From Vallitalea okinawensis (GTDB lineage: Bacteria > Bacillota > Clostridia > Lachnospirales > PQDH01), in NCBI RefSeq assembly GCF_002964605.1, contig NZ_PQDH01000004.1, positions 186,001-250,000 of the forward strand: a stretch of DNA of 64,000 bases, written 5' to 3'. The position numbers and the translations under genes are program-made. The notes below the pieces were generated by a model. It did no database searches. It worked only from the letters and a program-made list of their open reading frames with translations, and had not been told where the DNA came from. Below are positions 56,488 through 64,000 of the stretch, piece after piece. Numbering within the stretch: the stretch's first letter is position 1; the number at the start of each line of letters is the position of its first letter.

Positions 56488-58110
56488 ATGAAGAAGAGGC
56501 TGAAATCTTATTTTATTATCATATTCTGCATGATTTTTCTCTTTTCATCACAAATGTTAATGGAAGTAAGAGCTGATGCAATTTGGGATAATATGAAACT
56601 TGCAAATGAAATGGTTAAAGAAAAGAACTATGATGAAGCTGTTAAATCATGGTTGAACCTAGTGGAACTATACGAAAACCAACCAGAGAAAATGAACTGG
56701 ACCAATTATGCCATGTACCTTGAAAAGATTGGTGATTATTACGCTGGTAACTTCAATGGTGGGGCTATCAATAGACCTTTAGCAGTTCAATATTACGATA
56801 AAAGCCATTTGGCTTATCAAAATACTGATTTGAATTGGGGTGTCGTGCAGACTAAAAATAAAGCAGATCAATTAAGAACAGTCATCCGAGTATTTGTTGA
56901 AAAAACTGTAGAAACCAATACAATAAAAGCAAAGCAAGACCATTATATACCTGTAAACGGTGCATACATAGGTATTTACGGTGAATTTGATGAACGCTTA
57001 ACGACATGGGGATACGTTGATCCAGATAAAATTAAAGAGACCTTTAATAAGTCTCATAGCATGATTCTTACCTATGCAACATATGGAAAATCTCAATTAC
57101 CCAAGCAACTAACATCGAATATAAAAGAATCTGGTGGAGCGCTTCAAGTAGCTATGGAGCCTTCAGCAGGGTTAGAACAAGTGAAGGATGATACCTACAT
57201 CAGACAATGGGCAAGTGATGCTAAAGAGGCTGGTATTCCTATTTTCTTACGCTTTGGTGGAGAAATGAATGGAAATTGGGTAGAGTGGGGCTTGCAGCCA
57301 GAACTTTATATCGAAAAGTTTCAACTGGTTCATGACATCATGGCAGAAGAGGCACCTAATGTTGTGATGTTATGGTCACCGAATGATATACCTTACGATA
57401 ATTATGAGGCATATTATCCAGGGGATGATTATGTGGATTGGGTAGGCGTGAGCTCCTATGCTGTACCAGATGGTAATGCCCATACGGATTTATCGAACTA
57501 TGATATGAACCCACTGAATAAGCTGCAACATATTTATAGTGCCTATGGTGATAGAAAACCTATCATGATATCAGAAGGAGCAGTGGCTTACTGGGCTAAA
57601 GTATCTCCAGAGAGAAATTTTGATGCATGGTATCAAAACAATATGGAGAGAATTTACCATTACTTACCTCGCCTCTATCCAAATATAAAAGCCATTAATT
57701 ACTTCGACACCAATGAAGATCACGATCATTACCGATTAGATCACATTAATGCAAATTCAGTTTATAATGAGGTAATTAATCAACCTTACTATTTATCAAA
57801 AGTAGGTCAAGAGTCATCAGTTAAATTTGATGAGTTAATGGATACCCAAGTCATTGACAAAGAACCTATGACATTAAGTACCTATGCAGGTATCTATGAC
57901 CCCTTTATTAATCGAGTGGAGTATTATATCAATGGCACCTTATTTAAGACAGCTACAAAGATGCCTTATAATGCAACCATTGATTTTACAAACTTTAATC
58001 AAGACGATGTCCAACTAATCATTAAAGTATATGATTCACAGGATCAATTAGCAGGTGAAAGAGAAATTCAATTTACTTTTGTGGACGCAACAACATCTGC
58101 TACACCTTAA
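56488..58110 (+). CDS. Secreted GH26-like glycoside hydrolase
   Basis: A 540-residue exported protein. After the signal peptide (YFIIIFCMIFLFSSQMLM) there is a helical, TPR-like N-terminal region (about 30-140). A TIM-barrel of glycoside hydrolase family 26 (beta-mannanase type) follows at about 150-430. The likely acid/base is Glu259 in FGGEMNGNW and the nucleophile Glu363 in MISEGAV, 104 residues apart as expected. A C-terminal Ig-like domain (about 450-535, YYINGTLFKTATKMPYNA) may help binding. It would cut mannan-type or related beta-glycans outside the cell. Substrate is inferred. The start follows AATGAGGTGATTAA. Single gene with its own terminator. Confidence 0.88.
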   Translation: MKKRLKSYFIIIFCMIFLFSSQMLMEVRADAIWDNMKLANEMVKEKNYDEAVKSWLNLVELYENQPEKMNWTNYAMYLEKIGDYYAGNFNGGAINRPLAVQYYDKSHLAYQNTDLNWGVVQTKNKADQLRTVIRVFVEKTVETNTIKAKQDHYIPVNGAYIGIYGEFDERLTTWGYVDPDKIKETFNKSHSMILTYATYGKSQLPKQLTSNIKESGGALQVAMEPSAGLEQVKDDTYIRQWASDAKEAGIPIFLRFGGEMNGNWVEWGLQPELYIEKFQLVHDIMAEEAPNVVMLWSPNDIPYDNYEAYYPGDDYVDWVGVSSYAVPDGNAHTDLSNYDMNPLNKLQHIYSAYGDRKPIMISEGAVAYWAKVSPERNFDAWYQNNMERIYHYLPRLYPNIKAINYFDTNEDHDHYRLDHINANSVYNEVINQPYYLSKVGQESSVKFDELMDTQVIDKEPMTLSTYAGIYDPFINRVEYYINGTLFKTATKMPYNATIDFTNFNQDDVQLIIKVYDSQDQLAGEREIQFTFVDATTSATP

Positions 58111-58131
58111 CAGATACTAATAAGATTATAG

Positions 58132-58176
58132 AAAAACACATCAAGTATGCAATATTTGCATACTTGATGTGTTTTT
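58132..58176 (+). terminator. Terminator of the GH26-like gene
   Basis: A 21-bp near-perfect palindrome, AAAAACACATCAAGTATGCA and its complement, ending in five T. Confidence 0.9.
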
Positions 58177-58268
58177 CATGTCACTATTGGTTAAATATTT
58201 AAATTTTAGAGTACCATTATGGCATCATATAAAATTCTGTGTTAGGATATTACTGTGGGGGTGTTCAT

Positions 58269-59330
58269 ATGCAACAACGATTATATGAAATCGACTTGTT
58301 CCGTATCAGTGCCTGTATAGCAGTCATTATAATCCACTGTACAGCTTTTGTTTTAGCAGGACCCGTAGATGATATAGTGAATTTAATACTAGTAACAATC
58401 AATCGTGTCATGAGTTTTGCAGTGCCAGCCTTTATTTTCATCAGTGGATTTAGTCTTTATAGCGCTTATGGACATCAACAAGTGACAATAAAAGGATTTA
58501 CAGTTAAAAGAATTCATACTGTTTTACTACCATATCTGTTATGGTCAAATATCTTTTTTTTAATCTATATACTTACGAATACGCGTATATATACACTTGA
58601 ATTGTACTTCAAATATTTACTTCTCGGAGAGATGTCTTATCATTTATACTTTATTCCGATAATCATTCAATTTTATATACTCTTCATACCCATAAAATGG
58701 GCAGTAAAGAGGTTCAATGCTTTTTGGGTAGTAGGTGGATCACTCGTTTTATACCTCATCTATTATTTTGTGTATAAAAATACCATGCCTTATAGCGATC
58801 GATTTTTTATGACCTATTTCCCGTTTTTCATATCAGGTATTTATACAAGTAGCTACTTTCAATCAAGAAAAGTACCTCTATCGCACTGGAAAAAAGTTAG
58901 CATTTACATGATAGGTACTATAATGACTATTCTTTATGGAGTAGCCAATTTCATGTATTATGGTTATGGAAATTCTACATTGCTAAAGATCCCCTTATTT
59001 TGGACTGGGTTCTGTTTATCGGTAATTTTAGTTTTATTTATCTTATGTCGGCAACAAGTGTATAGATTTCCTAAGAGGTTGCTTACACAACTAGCAAAAC
59101 TCACAATGGTTGTCTACTTCTGTCATCCATTTGTGATCGTGGTGGCTAATGAGGTGATTAATGTATTGAATATTAGTTCTATATTGCTACATGTAACATT
59201 AAAAATATTGATAACAATACCATTATCCTTTGTTATTGCCTATTGTTATAACTGGACAGTTGAACAAATTAGAAGTATAGTTTTGAAACAAAAATACAAA
59301 CTTCAAAAACAATTAACCATAAATAGATAG
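58269..59330 (+). CDS. Acyltransferase family 3 membrane protein (OatA-like membrane part)
   Basis: A 353-residue multi-pass membrane protein. The start is typical for acyltransferase family 3: YEIDLFRISACIAVIIIHC, with the catalytic-type His at the end of the first helix. FIFISGFSLY and a HLYFIPIIIQFYIL segment follow. Such proteins move acetyl or other acyl groups across the membrane onto surface sugars or peptidoglycan. There is no SGNH domain, unlike full OatA. The ATG follows GTGGGGGTGTTCAT; ten upstream in-frame codons are not used. The acceptor is unknown. It may modify the cell wall, possibly under the nearby SigV-like system, but no matching promoter was seen. Confidence 0.88.
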   Translation: MQQRLYEIDLFRISACIAVIIIHCTAFVLAGPVDDIVNLILVTINRVMSFAVPAFIFISGFSLYSAYGHQQVTIKGFTVKRIHTVLLPYLLWSNIFFLIYILTNTRIYTLELYFKYLLLGEMSYHLYFIPIIIQFYILFIPIKWAVKRFNAFWVVGGSLVLYLIYYFVYKNTMPYSDRFFMTYFPFFISGIYTSSYFQSRKVPLSHWKKVSIYMIGTIMTILYGVANFMYYGYGNSTLLKIPLFWTGFCLSVILVLFILCRQQVYRFPKRLLTQLAKLTMVVYFCHPFVIVVANEVINVLNISSILLHVTLKILITIPLSFVIAYCYNWTVEQIRSIVLKQKYKLQKQLTINR

Positions 59331-59342
59331 TGTAATAGATTT

Positions 59343-59380
59343 AGCAACCAAGATTCTATAAAATTAGAATCTTGGTTGCT
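59343..59380 (+). terminator. Terminator of the acyltransferase gene
   Basis: A 16-bp stem, AGCAACCAAGATTCTA and its complement, followed by TTATT. Confidence 0.9.
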
Positions 59381-59473
59381 TTATTATACATTATATTACA
59401 GCATATACTAACCTTCTGAGGTGAGATTACATATACTATTGTATATAAAAAAATATCATATAGGAGGAGTTTT

Positions 59474-62400
59474 ATGCTGAAGAAATTACTAGCCATTTTG
59501 ATGGTTCTAACAATAGCGTTATCAACAATGACCACCTTTGCAATGACTACAATTGATAAAGCTCTAGTACTGAAAGAATTAGGAATCATTGAAGGTTATG
59601 AAGATGGTTCATTAGGTCTTGAAAATATATTAACAAGGGAAGAAACATTAGTGTTAGTATTGAGATTAAAAGGATATACAAAAGATGACTTAGATGAAGG
59701 AAGTAAAAGTTTTGATGATGTGCCAGTAGACCATTGGGCAGCCCCTTGGATAGCTAAGGCTAAGGCCTTAGGTTTAACAAAAGGAATTTCTCCCACTCAA
59801 TTTGGTATACAGCGTGAAGTAACTATGCATGAAGTTATTACCTTTTTGCTAAATATTTTAGAGTATGAAGATACTTGGAAACTCGCACCTGAGTTAGGGT
59901 TAACATTAAATCTTATACAACCTGATGATCTCATTGACTTCAATACACCTGGTGTATTAAGAGGGACTTTTGTTGATATTGCTTATCAACTTCTACAAAC
60001 CAAGATTCATGGTGACGATATAACATTAGTACAAAAGATGGTGAATGAAGGTATTGTTGATAAAGATAAGGCAGTAGAATATGGATTAATACGCCCTGAA
60101 GAATTTGGTGTTGAAGAAATCAATCCCCTTAATCTTAAACAATTTGAAGTTATTTTCAATAAGGACGTAGATGAATTATCAGCAACTGATGAAGATAATT
60201 ATCATATGGATGAAATTGATTTAGATGGAGCTTATTATGAGTTAGTGGATAGTCGTATTGTACAAATCACGTTAAAAGATCCCGTTAAACAGCGAGCAAA
60301 AACTAAAATAGAAGTTAAAGATATTCTTAGCACTTACAAAGAGGAAATGGATTTGTATGAAGGAGAAATCCAGTTTATAGACAAAGAGTTCCCGGAAGTA
60401 ATAGATGCAAAAGTTGTAGGTAAAGATACTATTGAAATTACTTTTAGTGAGCCAATGAACGTTGATTATCTATCAATGTTAGAGTTAAAAGCACCATTTA
60501 TTCTAAAAGATCAAGAGGGGGATAAAAAGGGTGTTGATGACGTAGTATTTGAGAATCATAATACAATAGTTTATGTAACATGGTATGTTGATTTTGATGA
60601 AGAGCACTATACATTAGACATTAACTCTAAGTACAAAGATTATGCCGGTTATATATTTGATGAAAAAAAATTTGAATTTGATATAGCACGTGATACATCT
60701 AGTCCTCAAATAGTTGACTATAAAAATGCTAATCCCAGTAAAGTGACCCTTATTTTTGATGATACATTAAAAGCATTGCCAGATGAAAAAGAAGTTTATC
60801 ATACTAATGTCAGTAACCATGCTGAGCACTTAAGTTTTGGTATGAATAGAAGTGAAATCATCGTTGATTTTGGAACAGAGCGGATTATGCCAGGGGGTTA
60901 CTACTATATCTTTGTTAAAGAAGAAGCTGTAGAAGACCTATGGGGAAACAAGAATGATAATAAGCTTAAGATGGAAATAGAGGTTATGATTGACTTAGGA
61001 CAACTAGTGCTTGAAGATATTAAGTTTGAATCTGAGAAAGAGTTAATACTTTCTTTTAATAAAGAATTAGATATCTCTACAGTGACTGATGAATCCAATT
61101 ATGAGTTATTTGATGAAAATAATGATGAAGTTAAGTCATTTATTAGATACATTAATTTGGATGAAAAGAAAGTCACTCTAACATTAAGGGATCCAATTGT
61201 TTCTGGATACTATAGTATGTGCGTTAAAGATATCGAGGATTTATATGGAAATGCAATGGAGAAAACGGTCCTTGAATTTAATGCTGATGATATGACTGCT
61301 CCAGATTTTGATGATTTTGAAGCCCAATTATTTGTTTTTGATGACGAGCAGCTTCTAGTCATTGATTTCAAAGAAGAAATGCTGGCAGATGACAGTATCT
61401 ATTCGATTACAAATCCTTCTAACTATCTTGTTGACATGAAGGAATACAATAGTTACAAAAATCAATGGGAAAATATGAGCATTAACCTTGATGATATTAG
61501 TGATGTACTAAGTCTTGATGTGGTAGATGATGATACCAAACTTGAGATCATATTAGAAAGTGGAGAAGACTATGCGTTTAGAGATTCTGGCACAATATAT
61601 ATGGCACGTGTTTATGATCAGTCTGGTAATAGAACAGAAGCTCTATCAGGTGAAATAGATTATCATCGAGTAACATCAGAAGATACTATTGGTATGGATA
61701 ACGAAGAAGGATTTAGAATTATTTCGGCCACTGAAGCTAGATTAACATTGGAAGAGCTCATTGATTATTTTGATGATGAAGATTTCATTATTGAAGCCAT
61801 AGATGAGTCTGGTCAATTAAAAGATATTACAGAATATTTAGATATTGATTATGAAGAACTTTCTGATATGACAGAAATGATTATAGAAGTTAAGGATGAA
61901 GGAGAAGGATATTTTACCTATGATGCTAAATGGCAAGAGGTGGGGAGCTTAGAAAGTGAAGGCTACAGTATATATATCCATACGATAGATCAGCAATATG
62001 TGGACACTGAAAACCAATATGGACAAAAAGTTGAACTGGATAAAGAGGATCATATTGTTGCTGAGGATAAATATGCACCGGAAGTCCTTCGAAATGCTGA
62101 TGATTATGTTATGCTCTATGATCAGCTAAGCCATAGTATCATGATTCCATTTACTGAGGAACTACAGAATTCAGATTATGCAGTAGTTGATTTCGCATTA
62201 GAGATGTCATATGTTGATGGAAGAGAAACAACACCTGGAATCGACTATAAAGTGACAGCTTTCAATGAAACTTACGAAGGTTATAAATACTGTGTTAAAA
62301 TACAGCTTACAGATTATGATTTTGCAGGAGATATAGAAGTGATTATGGAAACAGAACCACTATATATCAAAGATATAGCAGGTAATCAAGCTATTGGAGA

Positions 62401-64000
62401 TGCTTATGGTGAATTGCAAGACTGTATCTATCAACCTACAGAAGGACCAGAGGTTGTTACTCTAGATGCTACTAATACTGAAAAACTTGAGGAAAACGAA
62501 TATCATGCATTGATATTTAACCAAAAACTTCATGAAGATAGTATTAATGATATTATAGAATGGATTACAGAGTATCTGACAACAGACTTGAAAATGACAA
62601 ATTTAGAAAAGAACGAAGAACGTATCATTAAAACCGAGGATATTATTTTCAATGTTGAAACAGATGATACAACAACCATTAAATTTATGGTTAGTCAAGT
62701 CTATAAACCTGATGGGCAATTAGCTAACGAAGATGCATATGCACTCAACCATAATGATTCATCAGATTTATGGATTGAGAAAGATAAAATAAAGAATGTA
62801 CACAGTATCTTTAATGATAAAGATTTATTATTAATCAAAGTACAAGCTGATGATGTTGATCCAGTACTTGTAGATATTACACTTGGTGAATCAGAAGAAG
62901 AATTAGTGTTGATCTTTGGTGAAGAAATAGCTATAACAACAGCTCAGGATGAGAGCAACTACAAGTTGTTTAAAGAAGGCAATGAGATGACATCATTTAT
63001 TACTTCAATTCATGTTGATGACAAAGAAGTTATGTTATTCTTGAATGACCCTATCACTTCAGGAAGTTATAGTATCATTGTCGAAGGTATTGAAGACCTA
63101 CATGGAAATGTAATGAATATGAAGCAATTTGATTTTGAGGGGGATGATTTAATTCCACCAAGCTTTGAAAAAATGGAAGCACAACTATTGGTTGATGGTA
63201 ATCAATATAAACTTGTTATAAACTTCAATGAAAGTATGGCAGTTGATAATACGATCTACTCTATTACCAATTTAGATAATTATCGCATAGATATGCAACA
63301 GTTCTATGCTTCTGAGAAAGAGTGGAAAGATATAGTTATTGGAATAGATACCATTGAAGATGTAGTAAGCATTACTTCTTATGTTGATGGTGATGATCAT
63401 ATACTAGAGCTAGCTGTTGATAGCACCAGTGGTTACAGGTTTAGAGAAAACGGTACTATTTATATGCAAAGATTAAGTGACAGTGCTGGTAACTTAACTC
63501 AATCTTTATCAGGAGAGGTAAACTACTCCGTTAATGTGAAGCCAGAAGTTATAACCTTAGATATGACGGATATGGATACATTTAAAGAAGATGAGTACTA
63601 TACACTAGAATTTAACCAAGGACTTAATAAGGATAGCATAAATAGTATTAAAGAATACATCAATACCTATCTAACAACAGAATTTAAATTACTGAATTTA
63701 AAAGCTGATGAAAGTAGGATGATTAAAGCTGATGATATCCAATTTGAGATTGATATAAGTTCTTATAAAGTCATTAGATTTATGGTTGATAAAATCTATG
63801 ACATAAATGGTGAAATTACTCTTGAAGATGCATATATACTGGATAGAGAAGGTTCATCAAATCTGGTTATCGAAAAAAATAGTATTAAGAATACCAATGA
63901 CATCTACAACGATAAAGATTTACTATTCATAAAGGTGAAAAAGGAGGATAATGGCGAATATCCAGTAATTCAGAATATTAAGTTTGGTGAAGAGTTGAAA
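59474..64000 (+). CDS. Giant SLH-domain surface protein with SbsA-like Ig repeats (5' part, runs off window)
   Basis: At least 1509 codons, open to the last base. It has a signal peptide (MLKKLLAILMVLTIALSTMT) and SLH motifs (about 25-135; FDDVPVDHWAAPWIAKAKAL, then LTKGISPTQFGIQREVT). SLH domains bind secondary cell-wall polymer and anchor S-layer proteins. The rest is a string of acidic Ig-like SbsA modules (VVGKDTIEITFSEPMNVDYL, KELILSFNKELDIST). A large unit recurs, starting near 61011, 62871 and 63970, with spacing of about 1.86 and 1.1 kb. The start follows ATAGGAGGAGTTTT. Probably an S-layer or cell-surface scaffold. The function of the repeats is unknown, and the C-terminus is not in the window. 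Confidence 0.9.
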   Translation, partial: MLKKLLAILMVLTIALSTMTTFAMTTIDKALVLKELGIIEGYEDGSLGLENILTREETLVLVLRLKGYTKDDLDEGSKSFDDVPVDHWAAPWIAKAKALGLTKGISPTQFGIQREVTMHEVITFLLNILEYEDTWKLAPELGLTLNLIQPDDLIDFNTPGVLRGTFVDIAYQLLQTKIHGDDITLVQKMVNEGIVDKDKAVEYGLIRPEEFGVEEINPLNLKQFEVIFNKDVDELSATDEDNYHMDEIDLDGAYYELVDSRIVQITLKDPVKQRAKTKIEVKDILSTYKEEMDLYEGEIQFIDKEFPEVIDAKVVGKDTIEITFSEPMNVDYLSMLELKAPFILKDQEGDKKGVDDVVFENHNTIVYVTWYVDFDEEHYTLDINSKYKDYAGYIFDEKKFEFDIARDTSSPQIVDYKNANPSKVTLIFDDTLKALPDEKEVYHTNVSNHAEHLSFGMNRSEIIVDFGTERIMPGGYYYIFVKEEAVEDLWGNKNDNKLKMEIEVMIDLGQLVLEDIKFESEKELILSFNKELDISTVTDESNYELFDENNDEVKSFIRYINLDEKKVTLTLRDPIVSGYYSMCVKDIEDLYGNAMEKTVLEFNADDMTAPDFDDFEAQLFVFDDEQLLVIDFKEEMLADDSIYSITNPSNYLVDMKEYNSYKNQWENMSINLDDISDVLSLDVVDDDTKLEIILESGEDYAFRDSGTIYMARVYDQSGNRTEALSGEIDYHRVTSEDTIGMDNEEGFRIISATEARLTLEELIDYFDDEDFIIEAIDESGQLKDITEYLDIDYEELSDMTEMIIEVKDEGEGYFTYDAKWQEVGSLESEGYSIYIHTIDQQYVDTENQYGQKVELDKEDHIVAEDKYAPEVLRNADDYVMLYDQLSHSIMIPFTEELQNSDYAVVDFALEMSYVDGRETTPGIDYKVTAFNETYEGYKYCVKIQLTDYDFAGDIEVIMETEPLYIKDIAGNQAIGDAYGELQDCIYQPTEGPEVVTLDATNTEKLEENEYHALIFNQKLHEDSINDIIEWITEYLTTDLKMTNLEKNEERIIKTEDIIFNVETDDTTTIKFMVSQVYKPDGQLANEDAYALNHNDSSDLWIEKDKIKNVHSIFNDKDLLLIKVQADDVDPVLVDITLGESEEELVLIFGEEIAITTAQDESNYKLFKEGNEMTSFITSIHVDDKEVMLFLNDPITSGSYSIIVEGIEDLHGNVMNMKQFDFEGDDLIPPSFEKMEAQLLVDGNQYKLVINFNESMAVDNTIYSITNLDNYRIDMQQFYASEKEWKDIVIGIDTIEDVVSITSYVDGDDHILELAVDSTSGYRFRENGTIYMQRLSDSAGNLTQSLSGEVNYSVNVKPEVITLDMTDMDTFKEDEYYTLEFNQGLNKDSINSIKEYINTYLTTEFKLLNLKADESRMIKADDIQFEIDISSYKVIRFMVDKIYDINGEITLEDAYILDREGSSNLVIEKNSIKNTNDIYNDKDLLFIKVKKEDNGEYPVIQNIKFGEELK

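Noticed and set aside
59356-61098. Minus-strand open frames opposite the SLH gene
   Set aside because: They are antisense shadows of a long, clearly protein-like frame with SLH motifs and have no ribosome sites.
1-64000. tRNA, rRNA, insertion sequence or prophage genes
   Set aside because: No cloverleaf, rRNA segment, transposase or phage protein was recognised on either strand by eye.

Overview
The window is AT-rich, Gram-positive (Firmicutes/Clostridia-type) chromosomal DNA. The signs are strong AGGAGG ribosome sites, rho-independent terminators after most units, a PyrR-type pyr leader, a clostridial-style pyr gene order with pyrK/pyrD, a SigV/RsiV-like pair, an SLH (S-layer) protein and a c-di-GMP-I riboswitch. 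I would place it among free-living anaerobic Clostridia, perhaps near the Lachnospirales/Vallitalea group, but the genus is a guess. I saw no rRNA, tRNA, CRISPR array, transposase or phage gene.

Region 1 (1-24.9 kb) is the accessory part. A c-di-GMP-I riboswitch with a following terminator heads a same-strand row of six secreted or associated proteins: a CBM3 + 8x fibronectin-III protein, a VWA + fibronectin-III protein, two small helical exported proteins sharing a G-x-x-W-x-x-I type motif, a 3335-residue Rhs/YD-repeat protein ending in a HERMH zinc-peptidase-like module, and an 88-residue zinc-ribbon-like protein that is the candidate immunity partner. Decayed genes follow, including a DUF5050-like pseudogene. 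The row is bracketed by three minus-strand oligopeptide-binding-protein paralogs. A LysR gene sits beside one outer copy and a LysR 3' relic beside the other, so the locus was shaped by duplication.

Region 2 (25-34.4 kb) has purL, an acetate-type transporter (GPR1/FUN34/YaaH family), a BCCT transporter with a long structured upstream region, upp, and a PAS-GGDEF-HD-GYP protein that may both make and degrade c-di-GMP.

Region 3 (34.35-44 kb) is the pyrimidine operon: a consensus promoter, PyrR binding loop and attenuator, then a 41-codon ORF resembling a transcarbamoylase N-terminus where pyrB would be expected, then pyrC-pyrF-carA-carB-pyrK-pyrD, a 111-bp strongly folded element, and pyrE. 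A complete pyrB is absent from the window. With upp this covers de novo UMP synthesis, except the PyrB step, plus uracil salvage.

Region 4 (44-64 kb) has an iron-dependent alcohol dehydrogenase facing a divergent AraC regulator, small proteins, a BmrCD-like heterodimeric ABC exporter, a SigV/RsiV-like sigma/anti-sigma pair, a secreted 5'-nucleotidase with LysM, a YibE/F-family membrane protein, a secreted GH26-like glycosidase, an acyltransferase-3 membrane protein, and the first 1509 codons of a giant SLH protein running off the right edge. Much of this region concerns the cell envelope.
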